Below, piece after piece: positions 61,401 to 64,000 of a stretch of DNA of 64,000 nucleotides. The notes under the pieces are model-generated. The model saw only the letters and a list, made by a program, of their open reading frames with translations, was not told the DNA's origin and made no database searches. Numbering within the stretch: the stretch's first letter is position 1; the number at the start of each line of letters is the position of its first letter. The stretch comes from Dactylonectria macrodidyma. Its lineage: Eukaryota > Ascomycota > Sordariomycetes > Hypocreales > Nectriaceae. The stretch lies in NCBI GenBank assembly GCA_020744425.1, contig JAGMUV010000002.1, positions 2,338,501-2,402,500 on the forward strand, in the 5' to 3' direction. A program made the position numbers and the translations under genes.

Positions 61401-62005
61401 CTTCTTGTTCTCAGAGTCAACGGCTTTGAGTTCTCTGTCAAGGGTGCTCGGGAGAAACAGTGGCTCAATGAAGAACTGAGCGAAGCGGTCAAGAGCCTCG
61501 CGGAGAGGCGAAGGATTGCTGTCACTGGGATTCTCGTCATTGTCCGGCTTAGCGGCGACATCGAAGAAGTAGTTGGTAGATGTCGGGCCGGTATAGGCAT
61601 TGGAGCTCCCCGAGTGAGCGGACAGATATTGGCCGTACTCGTTCTCAATCGGGAATTTCTTGGTGCCCATGAAGAGGAGCTTCCGGGGTCATTGTGGTCA
61701 GTCAAAGCTGTAGCTTTATATGAGAATCAAAAGGGGGCGTGGCTTACATGTTCGACTGCGTGAGCCATACCAGGGATACCCGACTCATCGCTGAAGTTAC
61801 CAACGTTAACATCAAGTGCAGCGCTGGCCTTGTCCGTCTCTGGATCGTGGACCAGTAAAGCCTCCAGCTCGTTGTCAAGACGGATAACTCGATAGTGGCG
61901 GTCATCAAGCAAGGGCTTCTCCAGACGGTCCGTGAGCAGTGTCACAGGGGGAGCAGGCCCGCCGGACCTGGCGGGGGCCTCTTCTTCATGCTGTGAGTGA
62001 GGCAT
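58493..62005 (-). CDS. STE23: M16 metalloprotease, insulysin / a-factor-processing type
   Basis: Zinc protease of the inverzincin family; Ste23 trims the a-factor precursor and degrades short peptides. Exons 62005-61748, 61679-60825, 60769-59131 and 59073-58493 give 1110 residues, a little longer than insulysin. The inverted zinc motif HAVEH is at residues 82-86, and the intron falls exactly after its second His; then LLFMGTKKFPIENEYGQYL. The third ligand region is ELKAVDSENKKNLQND. Later domains keep SHLIGHEGPGSVMSYIKAKG, the M16 middle segment (PREWLLSGHSRLRTF), TKEQLGYIVFSGAR and the C-terminal half. The last exon is lengthened by a charged, Lys/Glu-rich coiled region (GQKKADETAEEEKLKLKQEY). 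No signal peptide at MPHSQHEEEAPARSGG, so cytosolic or peroxisomal. The upstream frame stays open but has no ATG. Confidence 0.94.
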
Positions 62006-64000
62006 GGTGCAATAGCGGTGGATATGAACAGCAATAGCAGGGCCACGACACCGACACGGCACAGAGGATCCGGGTTCTGAAGGATAGAAAGGCCGTATCG
62101 GACGGCGGTTGGCGAATTGGGACAAATTGCACGAGCGACGCGCGCAGCCAGGCAAAAGTATGTTGGCAGGTCGTCGTTGGATGGACCGACGCAAATACAC
62201 TGATCCGGGCCCGGAGAATTGGCGGGTCCTGAGGTTAGAAGATGTGGTGTGGCAGGTGCGGTGGTATGTACGAGCGAGGGGAAGGGAGGACGGGCTGCCA
62301 GGGCAGCTGCGGGGGAACACGTTGGCAATGAGACGAAGCTGTGAAGCTTCTTGTGGGTGCAATGACGGCGGCACTCAAGCCGAGCGAAGCAGGAGGGAGT
62401 ACGGAGTAAGTGCTTTGACGTACAACTCAGCACGAGGTAGGTAGTACACGGCACTACCTAGTACCTAGATATTCGCAACGGACTGCGTCGTCCGCTCTGT
62501 TAAGTTGACGCGCTGTGGGATTGGGGCCAGGACAGTGCTCAGCTAGAGCCGCTGGGGAGGCGTCGGGGGATACCCTATTGTGGCCCGTTGCAGCCTGTCG
62601 GAACCTGTCAGCCTGTGAGGGCAGCAGGGTAGTGGCGCAGGGGAGGCACAACCGATGGTACGAAGTAATGCAGCAGGGCGGCGGTACAGTCAGTGGAGGC
62701 AATGGAGGGCAGGGCAGGGCAGTGGAAAGCAACCACTTATTAAGAATATCGATGCAAAGCCGCGCCTAGGGTCTCCTTGGGTCTCCTTGGGTCTGTGCGA
62801 GCGGAGCGATCACCGGTGGAGCCGCTATTGAGGCGAGTATCCAATGTCCCGAGGACCTGGACAAGGTGGTTGATGATGAGCGCCGATGTGGGAGGACAAG
62901 GAAGGGGGGAGCCTTGAGCTCGTTGGGTGCCGGCTGCGCTTCTGCGTTCTTCTCTGATGACAAGGGGAAGCTACGCTGGGCCTGCAAAGTATGGGAGTAG
63001 TAGGTATTCGTACAAGAGATGGATGTAAATGGTGTGGGAGCTTGGGGTAGACGGCAGAGTCCGCTACAGAATGGAGACTTTGTGAGGCTCGAGATAGGGA
63101 GCGGCCGCTGAATGGTTGGTATCCCTCACAGAAGCGTCTAGATGACGGGGACTTTAGGCTTCTCAGGTACCTATACCTACTTCGTACCGGAGGTAAGGTA
63201 GGGAGGCGTGCACCTTGTTGGCGTGATGACGACGCGGTAACGATGGATGGCTGTTTGCCAGGAACTTCTGCGGCTTTCCGTGGGCCGGTGGCAAGCCTCC
63301 GTTCCGGTGGGCACTGGAGCGCACACGCAGTGGATCGTCCGCCGGATCTCCAGGCCTCGTGGCGAGCCAAAGTGCGTTGCTGGACCAGCTAATTAAGCGG
63401 TAGTACAAGTCTTCGATTCGTTCGGTACGGAATGTAGTTCTGGTCGGCTGTATCGGTATGGCAGATCGGTAATAAGCGCGCTGTGTGGTATCACAGACTG
63501 GCCGTGTAATGGGTGACTTGGCTGATGATCGAAAATGGCTTTGTGCGATGCGGCAATGCACCAACGCGTTGCCGTGTGCTGAGCTATGTGGTTAAAAATG
63601 GTTCTAGTCCCAATGCCGTCATCGGACAATGAATAATGTTTGAGATTGTGTCTTTCTGCTGTCTTTCTAGAACAAGAGGGGTCAATGGCGGACCGAGGAG
63701 CTTTGTTCGTGTCGTGGGTATGCACTAATTACTCGAAGCGTGAGAAAGACTCTGACGGAGTACTAAAAGAAGGTTAGTTAGTCCTGGTCGTGACATAAAA
63801 GGAGGTGGCGGTGATGTCAATGACAAATTGACAATTGTCTGGACAAGGAGAATGGTTGCTTTGCTGGAAACACTCTTGCTGGGCTGGCTGGGCATCATCC
63901 GCTTTGCCATCAGGTGCCATGCCAGCTAGCCTCCGGTGCAAGACCAACCTCGATGTAGGGTAGGGATCTAAATGGTTCAACAAATGGTGGCCCAGGACTC
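62006..64000. other. Upstream region of STE23 to window edge
   Basis: About 2 kb holding the STE23 promoter. Contains a GTACGGAGTAAGT word (about 62399), a triplicate GGGTCTCCTT at 62768-62793 and AGGTACCTATACC near 63168. Open frames up to 180 codons on the minus strand carry no known motif and overlap one another. No gene called; the right edge is cut by the window. Confidence 0.45.

Noticed and set aside
62825..63370. Minus-strand open frame of 181 codons near the right edge
   Set aside because: Low-complexity Ser/Pro/Arg composition without motif; lies in the STE23 upstream region.
1..64000. tRNA, 5S rRNA, CRISPR array or intact transposon
   Set aside because: I looked for tRNA arm patterns, 5S-like core sequence, regularly spaced repeats and transposase or reverse-transcriptase motifs and found none. 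A covariance-model search would be decisive.

Overview
The window is nuclear DNA of a filamentous ascomycete (Pezizomycotina). The genes are broken by short introns of about 50-180 nt with GTAxGx-type donors, CTRAC-like branch points and YAG or AAG acceptors. Several families are typical of moulds: a Zn2Cys6 regulator, a long-chain alcohol oxidase, a DHA1-type MFS transporter and a high-affinity cAMP phosphodiesterase. Gene structure and the many TACCTAGGTA and TACGGAGTA-like intergenic words suggest Sordariomycetes, but genus cannot be fixed from sequence alone.

I could reconstruct fourteen protein genes. From left to right they are: ribosomal protein uL1/RPL10a (+); GPI mannosyltransferase 4 SMP3 (-); SCF subunit SKP1 (+); ribosomal protein eL39/RPL39 (-, with a 6-nt first exon); glutamate 5-kinase PRO1 (+); Arf-like GTPase ARL1 (+); a small-subunit haem catalase (+, broken by a one-base frameshift); an unrecognised 354-residue protein (-); a GMC long-chain fatty alcohol oxidase (-); a Zn2Cys6 transcription factor (-); an MFS transporter (+, divergent from the factor); a PDE2/PdeH-type cAMP phosphodiesterase (-); a UBP12-type ubiquitin protease (-); and an M16 insulysin-like protease STE23 (-). 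Except for the unrecognised protein and the catalase, the exon chains I give keep one open frame and match family length or motif order. The 5' end of the ubiquitin protease remains unsettled.

Most neighbours are unrelated housekeeping genes, as expected for a fungal chromosome arm. The one neighbourhood with a possible shared job is 29.2-37.9 kb: alcohol oxidase, Zn2Cys6 regulator and, divergent from it across 719 bp, the MFS transporter.

Two stretches of about 8 kb (21.2-29.2 and 42.1-50.75 kb) hold no gene I can support. Each lies upstream of a minus-strand gene and carries simple repeats, homopurine/homopyrimidine tracts and dispersed TACCTAGGTA palindromes. I found no rRNA, tRNA, CRISPR, intact transposon or biosynthetic cluster, and no clearly new biological system. 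The most notable observations are the catalase frameshift, the micro-exon, a GC-AG intron, the long CT-rich leader region of the phosphodiesterase and the palindrome family.
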